Positions 39,938 through 48,033 of a stretch of 64,000 bases of DNA are shown here, one piece after another. Positions within the stretch are counted from its first letter, which is position 1; each line of letters opens with the position of its first letter. The notes below the pieces were generated by a model, which was given only the letters and a program-made list of their open reading frames with translations, was not told the origin of the DNA and did not search any database. The position numbers were made by a program, and so were the translations under genes. Source of the stretch: CAWGJC01 sp965276665 (GTDB lineage: Bacteria; Pseudomonadota; Alphaproteobacteria; Acetobacterales; Acetobacteraceae); contig OZ255620.1 of NCBI GenBank assembly GCA_965276665.1, positions 3,410,001 through 3,474,000 on the forward strand. Reading direction: 5' to 3'.

Positions 39938-40867
39938 TCACTGCTCCGTGTCGGATTCCGTGTCGAAGGGTGCGCCGCCCAGGGCGAGCGCGCGGCTGTA
40001 TACCATCCGGCGCGGCAATCCGCTCGCCGCCGCCACCAGCGCGGCGGCGTCCTTCACGCTCAGCGTCGCCATCGCCCGGCGGAGCGCCGCATCGAGATCC
40101 TCCGCCCCCGTCTGCTCCTCCTCCGGCGGTCCGACGACGAGCGTGACCTCGCCGCGTGGCGGGGTTCCGGCATAACGTTCGGCCAGCGCCGGCAGCGTGC
40201 CGCGCGCCACCTCCTCGAACCGCTTGGTGAGCTCGCGGGCGACCGCCGCCGGCCGCGCGCCGAAGGCGGCGGCAAGGTCGGCGAGGGTTTCCGCGGTGCG
40301 GTGCGGCGCCTCGTGCCAGAGCAGCGTCGCCGTCAGCCCCGCCTGCTCGGCGGCGCGCAGCCGGCCGAACGCCGCCCGCCGCGCGGCCTGACGTGGCGGC
40401 GGGAAGCCCAGCATCAGGAAAGGCAGCGGCGGCAGGCCGGAAAGCACGAGCGCGGTCAGCGCGGCGTTCGGCCCCGGCACGGCGGTCACCGGCAGCCCCT
40501 CGGCGATCGCCGCCCGTACCAGCCGGAAGCCGGGATCGGAGACCATCGGGGTTCCCGCATCCGACACCAGCGCGAGGCGCTTGCCCGACCGCAGCATGCC
40601 GAGCACCGCGGGGATGCGCGCCGCCTCGTTATGCTCGTGCAGCGCCTGCATCCGGGTGGTGATGCCCTGGCTCGCCAGCAGCTTGGCGGTGACCCGGGTG
40701 TCCTCGCACAGGATCATATCGGCCTCGCGGAGGGCGCCCGCACCGCGGGGTGAAATATCGGCGAGATTGCCGATTGGCGTGGAAACAAGCACAAGACCTG
40801 CAGGCGAATCGGCGCGATCTCTGTCTGCCGGGCCGGAGGAGGGATCAGCGCATGCGTCGTCGGGCAT
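39938..40867 (-). CDS. rsmI: 16S rRNA (cytidine(1402)-2'-O)-methyltransferase
   Basis: RsmI methylates the ribose of C1402 in 16S rRNA, 309 aa. The tetrapyrrole-methylase-like fold starts GLVLVSTPIGNLADISPRG, with ILCEDTRVTAKLL, LVSDAGTPMVSDPG, and AVPGPNAALTALVLSGLP. ATG 40867 (MPDDACADPSSG) makes its 5' end overlap by 16 bp the divergent lipoprotein gene at 40852; no later in-frame start leaves the conserved N-terminus intact except near the first strand. The LpoA-like/rsmI divergence is common in proteobacteria. Confidence 0.94.
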   Translation of the reverse strand: MPDDACADPSSGPADRDRADSPAGLVLVSTPIGNLADISPRGAGALREADMILCEDTRVTAKLLASQGITTRMQALHEHNEAARIPAVLGMLRSGKRLALVSDAGTPMVSDPGFRLVRAAIAEGLPVTAVPGPNAALTALVLSGLPPLPFLMLGFPPPRQAARRAAFGRLRAAEQAGLTATLLWHEAPHRTAETLADLAAAFGARPAAVARELTKRFEEVARGTLPALAERYAGTPPRGEVTLVVGPPEEEQTGAEDLDAALRRAMATLSVKDAAALVAAASGLPRRMVYSRALALGGAPFDTESDTEQ

Positions 40868-42303
40868 TCGGTCTCCTGGCCGCCAGCCTTGCGGTGGCGG
40901 GTTGCACGCCGGGGGCGACGGGCTTCTTGCCGCCGGGCAGTGTGGCGCAGGGCGGCGCGGTTCCCAATCCCGCACCGCTCACCGGCACGCGGGTCGGGCT
41001 GCTGCTGCCCCTCACCGGCGCCAATGCCGGGGCCGGGCAGGCGCTGCTGCAGGCGGTGCGGCTCGCCCTCGGCGCCCCCGGCCCGGGCGCGCCGCAGATC
41101 GCGCTCGACCAGCAGGACACGGCGGGGACCCCGTCGGGCGCCGCGATCGCCGCGCGGCAGGCCGTGGCGGCGGGCGACCAGCTGATCATCGGCCCGCTCA
41201 CCGGACCGGAAACCGCCGCGGCCGCGCCCGCCGCGGTCGCCGCCTCGGTGCCGATCCTGTCCTTCACCAACGATCCTGCGCAGGCGCAGCCGGGCGTCTG
41301 GGTGCTCGGCATCACGCCGGCGCAGCAGGTGCGGCGCCTGGTGGTCGCGGCGCAGGATGACGGGCGCAGCAAATTCGCCGCCGTGCTGCCCGACAACGCC
41401 TTTGGCCAGGCGATGGGCGAGGCGCTGAGCCGGGCGGTGCCGGATGCCGATGTGCGGAGCTATGCGACCGGCGCCGGCGGGGCTGCCGGCGGCCTCGCTG
41501 CCAGCCTTGCCGATATCTCCGACTATGCCGGGCGCCACGCCGGCGGCACGCCGGCCGCCACCGTGCCGGCAATTCCGGCCGCCGTGCCGAAACCGCCGCC
41601 GCCCGCGCCGAAGCCGGCGCCCCCACCGCGGGCGTCCTTCCGCGGCCTGCAGGCGAGCGGCGATGTCACGCCGGGCGGCACCAATGTCGCGCCGCGCCCG
41701 GCGATCCCGGTCGGTCCGGGCGCGCAGAACGCCGTGCCGCCCCCTGCGCCGTCCGCACCCGCACCCGCGGCCATTGTCCCTCCGCCACCCGCTTCCGTCC
41801 CGGCGGCAACGCCCGCTGCGCCCGTGCCACCGCCGCCCTTCGACGCGCTGCTGGTGGCGGAGCTCGGCGCGCAGGCGCAGGCGCTCGGTCCGCTGCTCGC
41901 GCGTGACGACATCGTGGCCCCGAAGGTGCGCGTGCTCGGCCCCGCGCCCTGGCAGGTGATGGCCGACCGGCTCGGCGGCCTCGCCGGCGCCTGGTATGCC
42001 GCGCCCGACCCGGCGGCGCGGGCCGATTTCGTCGCCCGCTACACCGCCATGTATCACGGCGCGCCGCCGCCGATCGCCGATCTCGCCTACGACGCCGGCT
42101 CGCTCGCCCGGGTGATGGTGCAGGGCGGCGGCATCTCGACCGCCGCGCTGACCCGTCCGCAAGGCTTCGCCGGCGCGGATGGCGTGCTGGCGCTCCAGCC
42201 GGACGGCACGGTGCGACGCGGCCTCGCCGTGTTCGAGATCGGCCATGGCGCGCCCCGCATCGTCTCTCCGGCGCCCACCAACCTCGGCGCTCCCGGCGTC
42301 TGA
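40852..42303 (+). CDS. LpoA/LppC-like penicillin-binding protein activator lipoprotein
   Basis: Outer-membrane lipoprotein of 483 aa with lipobox LAASLAVAGC and a periplasmic-binding fold (GTRVGLLLPLTGANAGAGQAL, QLIIGPLTGPETAAAAPA, FAAVLPDNAFGQAMGEAL). By family it would activate a class A PBP, here possibly MrcA. A Pro/Ala-rich insert of about 110 residues (about 229-337) interrupts the fold. The start ATG 40852 lies inside the first codons of divergent rsmI. The kinase gene follows 11 bp later. Confidence 0.85.
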   Translation: MRRRAFGLLAASLAVAGCTPGATGFLPPGSVAQGGAVPNPAPLTGTRVGLLLPLTGANAGAGQALLQAVRLALGAPGPGAPQIALDQQDTAGTPSGAAIAARQAVAAGDQLIIGPLTGPETAAAAPAAVAASVPILSFTNDPAQAQPGVWVLGITPAQQVRRLVVAAQDDGRSKFAAVLPDNAFGQAMGEALSRAVPDADVRSYATGAGGAAGGLAASLADISDYAGRHAGGTPAATVPAIPAAVPKPPPPAPKPAPPPRASFRGLQASGDVTPGGTNVAPRPAIPVGPGAQNAVPPPAPSAPAPAAIVPPPPASVPAATPAAPVPPPPFDALLVAELGAQAQALGPLLARDDIVAPKVRVLGPAPWQVMADRLGGLAGAWYAAPDPAARADFVARYTAMYHGAPPPIADLAYDAGSLARVMVQGGGISTAALTRPQGFAGADGVLALQPDGTVRRGLAVFEIGHGAPRIVSPAPTNLGAPGV

Positions 42304-42314
42304 GCGCGGCTGAC

Positions 42315-43682
42315 ATGCCGCTTCGCCCGCTGCTGCCGGCCGCGATGACCGTGGCGGCGACGCCGGTGGCGGCCCTGGCGGTGCTGGCGGGGACGGGCAT
42401 GGCGCGACCGCTGCCGGCGCTGATCGCGGCGCTCGTCGTCGCGATCGCATCGCTCGCGCTCGTGCGCGCATGGTCGCGCGACCATGCGGCGGTGCTGACG
42501 GCGCTGCGCGGGCTGCTCGGCGGCGGCGGACCCGCGGTGCCGGATACGCGCGTCCTGCCGAGCACGGAGATGGCGCAGGAGCTGATCCGCCTCTCCCGCC
42601 GCCTCGCCGAGACGGCGGCGGAGACCGGCCGGCTGCGCGAGGCGGACGCGGCGATCGTGTATTCCCTGCCGGATCCGTTGATCGTCCTCGGCGCCGACCG
42701 CTCGGTGCGGCGGACCAATCCGGCGGCGCGGGCGGCGTTCGGCGCTGATCTCGGCTCGGTGCTCCGCCATCCCGCGCTCCGCGCCGCGATCGACCGCGTG
42801 CTCGCGCAGGGCGTGCCGCAGACCGCCGAGCTGGTGATCCCGGTCCCGGTCGCGCGCGAGCTGCAGGCGGTGGTGATCGGGCTCGACACGCCGCAATCGC
42901 CGCAACTTCCGGCCGGGGACCGGGTGATGGCGGTCCTCTCCGACCGCACGCGGGAGCGCGCGGTGGAGCGCATGCGGGCGGATTTCATCGCCAATGCGAG
43001 CCATGAGCTCCGCACGCCGCTCGCCAGCCTGATCGGCTTCATCCAGACGCTGCGCGGGCCCGCTTCGGATGATGCGCCGGCGCAGCAGCGCTTCCTCGGC
43101 ATCATGGCCGAGCAGGCCGAACGGATGAGCCGGCTGATCGACGACCTGCTCAGCCTGTCGCGCATCGAGCTGACCGAGCATCAGCCGCCGCCCGATGCGG
43201 TCGACCTCGCGGCGCTGGTGCCGCGGATCGCCGCGGGGCACGAACCGGGCCTCGTCGCGCGCCGTCAGCGGCTCGAGCTCGCGATAACGCCCGGTCTGCC
43301 GCTGGTCGCAGGCGATGCCGACCAGCTCGCCCAGGTGGTGCAGAACCTGCTCGACAATGCGGTCAAATACGGACGCGAGGGCGGGATGATCCGGGTCGCC
43401 GCCAGCGCCGCCGCGCCCGGCGGCGGACCGGTCTGGCCGGCGCGCCGGGGCGTCGTGCTAGCGGTGACCGACGATGGCGGCGGCATTCCGCGCGCCGACA
43501 TCCCACGGCTGACCGAGCGGTTCTACCGGGTCGACAAGGGGCGGTCGCGCGCGGTGGGCGGCACCGGGCTCGGGCTCGCCATCGTCAAGCACATCGTCAA
43601 CCGCCATCGCGGCCAGCTCGCGATCGAGAGCGTTGAGGGGCAGGGCTCGACCTTCAGCATCTGGCTGCCGACCGCCGATTAG
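42315..43682 (+). CDS. PhoR-like sensor histidine kinase
   Basis: Membrane sensor kinase, 455 aa. Two N-terminal TM segments lie in residues 5-55, and a PAS-like region (about 110-200, VYSLPDPLIVLGADRSVRRTNP) follows. HisKA has NASHELRTPLASLIGF (phospho-His near 230), and the ATPase has NLLDNAVKYG, DDGGGIP and GTGLGLAIVKHI. The layout resembles PhoR of the phosphate regulon. No phoB or pst genes are next to it; upstream is the LpoA-like gene and downstream a large palindrome. Which regulator it serves is unknown. Confidence 0.88.
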   Translation: MPLRPLLPAAMTVAATPVAALAVLAGTGMARPLPALIAALVVAIASLALVRAWSRDHAAVLTALRGLLGGGGPAVPDTRVLPSTEMAQELIRLSRRLAETAAETGRLREADAAIVYSLPDPLIVLGADRSVRRTNPAARAAFGADLGSVLRHPALRAAIDRVLAQGVPQTAELVIPVPVARELQAVVIGLDTPQSPQLPAGDRVMAVLSDRTRERAVERMRADFIANASHELRTPLASLIGFIQTLRGPASDDAPAQQRFLGIMAEQAERMSRLIDDLLSLSRIELTEHQPPPDAVDLAALVPRIAAGHEPGLVARRQRLELAITPGLPLVAGDADQLAQVVQNLLDNAVKYGREGGMIRVAASAAAPGGGPVWPARRGVVLAVTDDGGGIPRADIPRLTERFYRVDKGRSRAVGGTGLGLAIVKHIVNRHRGQLAIESVEGQGSTFSIWLPTAD

Positions 43683-43685
43683 AAC

Positions 43686-43797
43686 ACTTCAATGAAGCCG
43701 GCGTCGGCCCTCGCCACCCACCCGGCCTCCCAACGAAAGTATACTACCGCTGGGGGGCCGGGTGGGGCGAGCGCCGGCGCCGACTTCACCGAAGGTG
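43686..43797. repeat. large imperfect palindrome downstream of the kinase gene
   Basis: About 45-bp arms (left starts ACTTCAATGAAGCCGGCG, right ends CCGACTTCACCGAAGGT) pair around a centre containing AGTATACT. It begins 4 bp after the kinase stop. It may be a strong bidirectional terminator. Its right arm recurs alone at 9499-9537, so it is a dispersed element rather than a unique terminator. Confidence 0.7.
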
Positions 43798-43860
43798 AAA
43801 ATCCCCGCCAGCTTGGCCACCGCTTGGCGTCCGGCGTCATCGCCTGCATGGTGGCCCGGC

Positions 43861-44571
43861 ATGAACGCCCCCGCCGAGATTCTCCCCCTTCCGCACGGGC
43901 CGACACGGGTGCGGTGGCGGCGCAGCGCGCGGGCGCTGCGGGTCAGCCTGCGGATCGATGCGGGCGGCGAGGCGGTGGTGGTCACCCTGCCGCCCGGCGC
44001 CGCCCGCGCCGCCGGTCTCGACCTGCTCTCCGACCACGCCGCTTGGGTGGCCGACCGGCTGGCCGCGCTTCCCGCTGCGGTGATCTTCCGCGACGGCGGC
44101 GAGGTCCCCGTGGCTGGACGCCCGACGCGCATCCGCCATCTGCCGCAGGAAGACGGCGCGGCACGGCTCGAAGCCGATGAAGTGCGGGTCGGCGGCAGGT
44201 CGGAGGACATCGCCCGGCGGATCACCGTTTTCCTGCGTGGCGAGGCGCGGCGGGTCTTCGCCGCTCTGGTCACGGAGAAGGCGGCGCTCGCCGCCGTCGT
44301 GCCGCGCCGGGTGGTGGTGAAGGACACGCGCAGCCGCTGGGGAAGTTGCGCGCCCGACGGCACCCTGATGTTCTGCTGGCGGCTCGCGATGGCGCCTCGC
44401 TTCGTGCAGGACTACGTGGCGGCGCATGAGGTCGCCCATCTCCGTCACATGGATCACGGAAGGCGGTTCTGGACGCTGGTCGAACGCCTGACGCCGCACC
44501 GCGCCGCCGGGATCGCCTGGCTGCAGGAGGACGGCGCGCGCCTGCTCCGGACCGGCGCGCCGCCGCTCTGA
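43861..44571 (+). CDS. YgjP-like (DUF45) M48-type metallopeptidase
   Basis: 236 aa with an N-terminal beta-rich region (RRSARALRVSLRIDAGGEAVV) and the C-terminal zincin helix VAAHEVAHLRHMDHGRRFW, giving HExxH and a further His (HMDH). The motif TRSRWGSC is diagnostic of YgjP/DUF45. Its cellular role is not established. ATG 43861 gives a normal N-terminus. It faces mmcB with 53 bp between stops. Confidence 0.88.
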   Translation: MNAPAEILPLPHGPTRVRWRRSARALRVSLRIDAGGEAVVVTLPPGAARAAGLDLLSDHAAWVADRLAALPAAVIFRDGGEVPVAGRPTRIRHLPQEDGAARLEADEVRVGGRSEDIARRITVFLRGEARRVFAALVTEKAALAAVVPRRVVVKDTRSRWGSCAPDGTLMFCWRLAMAPRFVQDYVAAHEVAHLRHMDHGRRFWTLVERLTPHRAAGIAWLQEDGARLLRTGAPPL

Positions 44572-44660
44572 TCGCTGCCTATTCGACGCGGGTGCTGCGC
44601 GGAGCGAGGCCGCCCCGTCGCTGCCTATTCGACCCGCAGCGCCGCGCGGAGCGCCGCCGC
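44572..44660. repeat. tandem duplication of the mmcB 3' end
   Basis: Two near-copies, starting TCGCTGCCTATTCGAC at 44572 and 44618, each contain a LRVE-stop or STRVE-stop coding end on the minus strand. The inner copy is the real end of mmcB; the outer one is a duplicate of about 40 bp lying between mmcB and the convergent peptidase gene. Confidence 0.7.
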
Positions 44661-45092
44661 GCCGGCCGGGTCGGACAGCACCGCCAGCCGGGTCGCGGCG
44701 ATCGCGGCGAAACGGTGCAGCAAGGCCCGGCGCCGCGCCGGCTGCAGCGGATGCGCCGGCGCGGCATGCAACATTTCCGCCTCGCCCTCGGCGGCGACGA
44801 TCAAGCCGGTCTCCTCGGGCAGCAGCGTGAGCGGGAAATCCGCATCCACCGCGAAGTAAAGCGCGTCTGAATAGTCGCGGTATTCCGGCCATTTCGCATC
44901 GGTGAGGAAATCGCGCGGCCCGGATTTCACCTCGATGCAGGCGAAACCGCCATCCGGCCGCAAGGCGAGAATATCCGCCCGCCTGCCGTTCGGCAGCGGC
45001 ACTTCGTGCACCGGCGCCCAGCCGAGGCGCGCGCACAGCAGGGCGGCGGCGCGGCGGATCGCTAGCGCCCGCTCGGGGAAGCTCGGGCCCAA
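44625..45092 (-). CDS. mmcB: MmcB family DNA repair protein
   Basis: 155-aa protein of the MmcB family (PF06319), a PD-(D/E)xK-like nuclease domain seen mostly in Alphaproteobacteria. The core RADILALRPDGGFACIEVKSGPRDF gives the Asp, Glu and Lys of the active site, with DAKWPEYRDYSDALYFAV after it. It has been linked to mutagenesis and DNA repair in Caulobacter. Its 3' end is duplicated downstream. It diverges from the Rrf2 gene across an AT-rich gap of 115 bp. Confidence 0.88.
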   Translation of the reverse strand: MGPSFPERALAIRRAAALLCARLGWAPVHEVPLPNGRRADILALRPDGGFACIEVKSGPRDFLTDAKWPEYRDYSDALYFAVDADFPLTLLPEETGLIVAAEGEAEMLHAAPAHPLQPARRRALLHRFAAIAATRLAVLSDPAGAAALRAALRVE

Positions 45093-45104
45093 GCGACTAC
45101 TCCC

Positions 45105-45207
45105 TCCGCATAAGTGGACGGTACGACAAACAGATGTTAAAAAATCGCTAATTACGCTGTAGATTTAACGTGCAACTAAGTTTTTTAATGGTATTTGGGG
45201 TGTCAGC
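45105..45207 (+). promoter_or_regulatory. AT-rich promoter/operator region of the Rrf2-type regulator
   Basis: An island of AT-rich DNA in very GC-rich surroundings, with TTAAAAAATCGCTAATTACG and TTTAACGTGCAACTAAG. Such tracts are typical of Rrf2-family operators and would serve the plus-strand regulator and perhaps mmcB. I cannot assign -35/-10 boxes with confidence. Confidence 0.4.
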
Positions 45208-45672
45208 ATGATTGCCACTCGCTTCGCTGTCGCCACGCACATCCTTCTCCTCCTGGCTACGGAGGAGAATCCCGGGCACGCCACCAGCGTGCGAATGGCG
45301 GAAAGCGTGGATACCAATCCGGTGGTCATTCGCCGCATTACCGGGCAGCTCGCCCGCGCCGGGCTGGTGCAGGTCCGCCGCGGACCGGGCGGCGCCAAGC
45401 TCGGGCGACCGGCGAACCGGATCAGCCTGCGCGACGTCTGGCGCGCGGTGAACATCGGCACCGGCCGACCGCTTCTGCCGCTGCATCCCTCGCCGGATCA
45501 GGATTGCCGGATCGGCGGCAAGGTGCATGCCGTGCTGACGCCGGCCTTCGACAAGGCGGAAGCGGCGATGGAATCCTCGCTCGACCAGATCACGCTCGAT
45601 TCGCTGGTCGACCGGCTCGACGGCACGGTCATGGAACTACAATCCGTTCGGGAAGCACGGCGCGCCCCATAA
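45208..45672 (+). CDS. Rrf2 family transcriptional regulator
   Basis: 154-aa winged-helix repressor. The N-terminal MIATRFAVATHILLLLATEENPGHATSVRMAESVDTNP, RRITGQLARAGLVQVRRGPGGAKLGRPANRISLRDVW is an Rrf2 HTH with wing. The C-terminal part has only one Cys (DQDCRIGG), not the three of IscR/NsrR, so it probably senses without an Fe-S cluster, like the YwnA group. AT-rich DNA upstream may be its own operator. The last 44 bp overlap the convergent dehydrogenase gene. Confidence 0.88.
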   Translation: MIATRFAVATHILLLLATEENPGHATSVRMAESVDTNPVVIRRITGQLARAGLVQVRRGPGGAKLGRPANRISLRDVWRAVNIGTGRPLLPLHPSPDQDCRIGGKVHAVLTPAFDKAEAAMESSLDQITLDSLVDRLDGTVMELQSVREARRAP

Positions 45673-46591
45673 GCCGGGCGGCGATACACTCCGCCGCCAT
45701 CACCCCCATGCCGATCAGCGCACCTGGCGTCACGCCCGCGACATGCGGTGTCGCGAAGACGCGCGGATGATGCCGGAGCGGGTGATCCGCCGCCGGCGGC
45801 TCCGTTTCGAACCCGTCCAGCGCCGCGCCCGCGACCTGTCCACTCGCCAGCGCCCCGGCGAGCGCCTCCTCGTCGATCAGGCCGCCGCGCGCCGTGTTGA
45901 CGATTAGCGCGCCGTGCGGCAGCCGGGCGATCGCCCCGGCGTCGATCAGGTGCCGCGTCTCCGGCGTCAGCGGACAATGCAGCGAGAGGATGTCGGCGCC
46001 GGCGAGCAGCGCCTCGAGGCTGTCGGCGCGGGTGATCTCCGCGAAGGCCGATTCGGACGCCGCGGGATCGAACCCGGCGATGCGGAAGCCGAACGGGCGG
46101 CCGAGCAGCGCGACCTCGCGGCCGATCGCGCCGACCCCGACCAGTCCGAGCCCGAGCCCGGCAATGTCGCGCACCGCGGTCGCCGCCCCGCGCCACGCGC
46201 CCTCGGCGAGGCTCGCGCGCAACGGCAGCAGATCCTTGGCCAGCGCCAGCGCGAGGGCGAGCGTGTGCTCGGCCACCGCCCGCGTGTTGGAGCCGGGCGC
46301 TCGTGTCACCAGCAGGCCGCGCGTCCGTGCCGCCGCGATATCCACCTCGTCCACGCCGACGCCATGGCGCGCGACGATGCGGAGCCGGTCGGAGGCATCC
46401 ATCACCGCGCCGTCCACCCGGCCCTGCCGGCAGAGGATCGCATCCGCGCGCACCGCGCGGGTGAGCTCGGCCACCGCCGCCGCGGACGGGTAGGGCGGCA
46501 TGTAGTGGATCGCGCAATCCGCCGCCTGCAGCACCGCCACCGCCTCGGCGGCGAGGGCGGGCGCCGTCATCACAACGTTGAACCGCGCCAT
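45629..46591 (-). CDS. D-isomer-specific 2-hydroxyacid dehydrogenase
   Basis: NAD-dependent oxidoreductase, 320 aa. The Rossmann motif is LVGVGAIGREVALLG. The catalytic residues sit in VNTARGGLIDEEAL (Arg), DGFETEPPAAD (Glu) and ATPHVAGVTPGA (His). This fits the phosphoglycerate/hydroxypyruvate reductase family. Start codon overlaps the olsB stop by 1 nt, so it is the last gene of the mucR-fur-olsB side. Substrate unknown. Confidence 0.92.
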   Translation of the reverse strand: MARFNVVMTAPALAAEAVAVLQAADCAIHYMPPYPSAAAVAELTRAVRADAILCRQGRVDGAVMDASDRLRIVARHGVGVDEVDIAAARTRGLLVTRAPGSNTRAVAEHTLALALALAKDLLPLRASLAEGAWRGAATAVRDIAGLGLGLVGVGAIGREVALLGRPFGFRIAGFDPAASESAFAEITRADSLEALLAGADILSLHCPLTPETRHLIDAGAIARLPHGALIVNTARGGLIDEEALAGALASGQVAGAALDGFETEPPAADHPLRHHPRVFATPHVAGVTPGALIGMGVMAAECIAARLMGRAVLPERIVVP

Positions 46592-47430
46592 CAGAAGAGC
46601 GCGTCGCGCAGCTGGCGTTCGTAGTGCCGGTAATATTTATCGGTGACGAGATCCGTCTTCACCACCACCGCGACATCGGTGGTGTTGAACTGGCTGTCGA
46701 TCACCGCGCCGTCGCCGACGAAGCCGCCGAGACGGAGATACCCCTTGATCAGCGGCGGCAGCAGCGCCGCGGCGCGTTTCGGGTCGAGGTTCGTCGGGTC
46801 GAAGCGGCGCATTTCCACATAGCGCGCCGGCCGCGCGACCGGGCGGAGAGCAGGCGGCGCCAGATGGTTGTCATAAAGGTAGGTGAGCTCGGCGCCGATC
46901 TCGTCCGGGTCGGTGCCGTGCAGGCTGGCGCAGCCGAACATCAGATCGATCTGGTGGCGGAACACGTAGGCCGCGATGCCGCGCCAGAGGAGTTGCATCA
47001 CCGAGCGGTTGCGATAGGCCGCATCGACGCAAGAGCGGCCGAGCTCGAGCAGGCTGCCGGGGAAGCGCAGGATCGGCCCGAGATCATACTCGTCCGCCGA
47101 GTAGAACCGGCCGAACCGCTCGGCCGCCGGGCGCTGGATCAGCCGGTAGGTGCCGACGACGCCCTCCGCTCCCGGCCCGATCGCATGGTCCACCACCAGC
47201 AGATGGTCGGCAATGCCATCGAACGCGTCGCTGTCCCGATGACGGCCTTGCGCCTCGGCATCCGGCACCGCGCCCATCTCGTCATAGAACACGCGGTAGC
47301 GCAGCGCCTGCACGGCGTCGATCTCGTCCTGGCGCTCGGCGATCCGCACGCCGAGATTGCCGGAGCGCAGCTCCCCGAAACCCGGTCCGTCGAATGGCGG
47401 GGCGGTTCCGGCCGGTCTTTCCGCTGTCAC
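46591..47430 (-). CDS. olsB: L-ornithine N(alpha)-acyltransferase
   Basis: First step of ornithine-lipid synthesis: transfers a 3-hydroxyacyl group from ACP to ornithine. 279 aa, with LGVRIAERQDEIDAVQALRYRVFYDEMGA and the family core SLLELGRSCVDAAYRNRSVMQLLWRGIAAYVF, DLMFGCASLHGTDPDEIG. The fur stop overlaps its start (ATGA). olsA, the second enzyme, is not next to it. The gene is made with Fur and so may respond to iron. Confidence 0.9.
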   Translation of the reverse strand: MTAERPAGTAPPFDGPGFGELRSGNLGVRIAERQDEIDAVQALRYRVFYDEMGAVPDAEAQGRHRDSDAFDGIADHLLVVDHAIGPGAEGVVGTYRLIQRPAAERFGRFYSADEYDLGPILRFPGSLLELGRSCVDAAYRNRSVMQLLWRGIAAYVFRHQIDLMFGCASLHGTDPDEIGAELTYLYDNHLAPPALRPVARPARYVEMRRFDPTNLDPKRAAALLPPLIKGYLRLGGFVGDGAVIDSQFNTTDVAVVVKTDLVTDKYYRHYERQLRDALF

Positions 47431-47960
47431 CGTCCGACCGTGCCCTGGCCGACGCCTTCCTGGGCGGCTCCGTCCTTGCGCAAATCCGGCTGCGTCTCCG
47501 GATTGCGCTTCGCGACACCCCGCCTGGCGCCGCGCCGCGGCTTGGGCCGTTCAGCCTGATGGCGGCGCCCGAACAGTTCGAGCCGGTGGGACACCAGATC
47601 GAACCCAAGGCGCTGGGCGATCGCCTGCATCAGCCGCTCATGCTCGGCATCCTCGAACTCGATCACTCGGCCGGTTTCCACATCGATGAGGTGATAGTGC
47701 CGCCCATGCTCGCTCGGCTCGTAGCGCGCGCGGCCGCCGCCGAAATCACGACGCTCGAGGATGCCCTTCTCCTCCAGCAGCCGGACGGTGCGGTAGACGG
47801 TGGCGATCGAGATGCGCGCATCGAGCTCGACCGCCCGGCGGTAGAGTTCCTCGACATCGGGGTGATCGGCCGCGTCGGAGAGCACACGCGCGATGACCCG
47901 GCGCTGACCGGTCATCTTGAGCCCCCTCTCGACACAAAGTCGTTCGATCCGCGATTCCAT
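47427..47960 (-). CDS. Fur family transcriptional regulator
   Basis: 177-aa Fur/Mur-type repressor. The winged helix is LCVERGLKMTGQRRVIARVL with ISIATVYRTVRLLEEKGILERRDF. The dimer domain has HYHLIDVETGRVIEFEDAEHERL, where the CxxC pairs of E. coli Fur are absent, as in many alphaproteobacterial Fur proteins; metal ligands are His/Asp/Glu. A basic tail (PKPRRGARRG, then QPDLRK) extends the C-terminus. Start ATG 47960 matches MESRIERL. It is coupled to olsB by a 4-nt overlap. Confidence 0.88.
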   Translation of the reverse strand: MESRIERLCVERGLKMTGQRRVIARVLSDAADHPDVEELYRRAVELDARISIATVYRTVRLLEEKGILERRDFGGGRARYEPSEHGRHYHLIDVETGRVIEFEDAEHERLMQAIAQRLGFDLVSHRLELFGRRHQAERPKPRRGARRGVAKRNPETQPDLRKDGAAQEGVGQGTVGR

Positions 47961-48033
47961 CTCGTCCCCGAACACACGGTCGGCGTAGCCGATCAGGCCG
48001 TAACCTGTCGAATCGCTTCCCGTTCGAGGCGCC

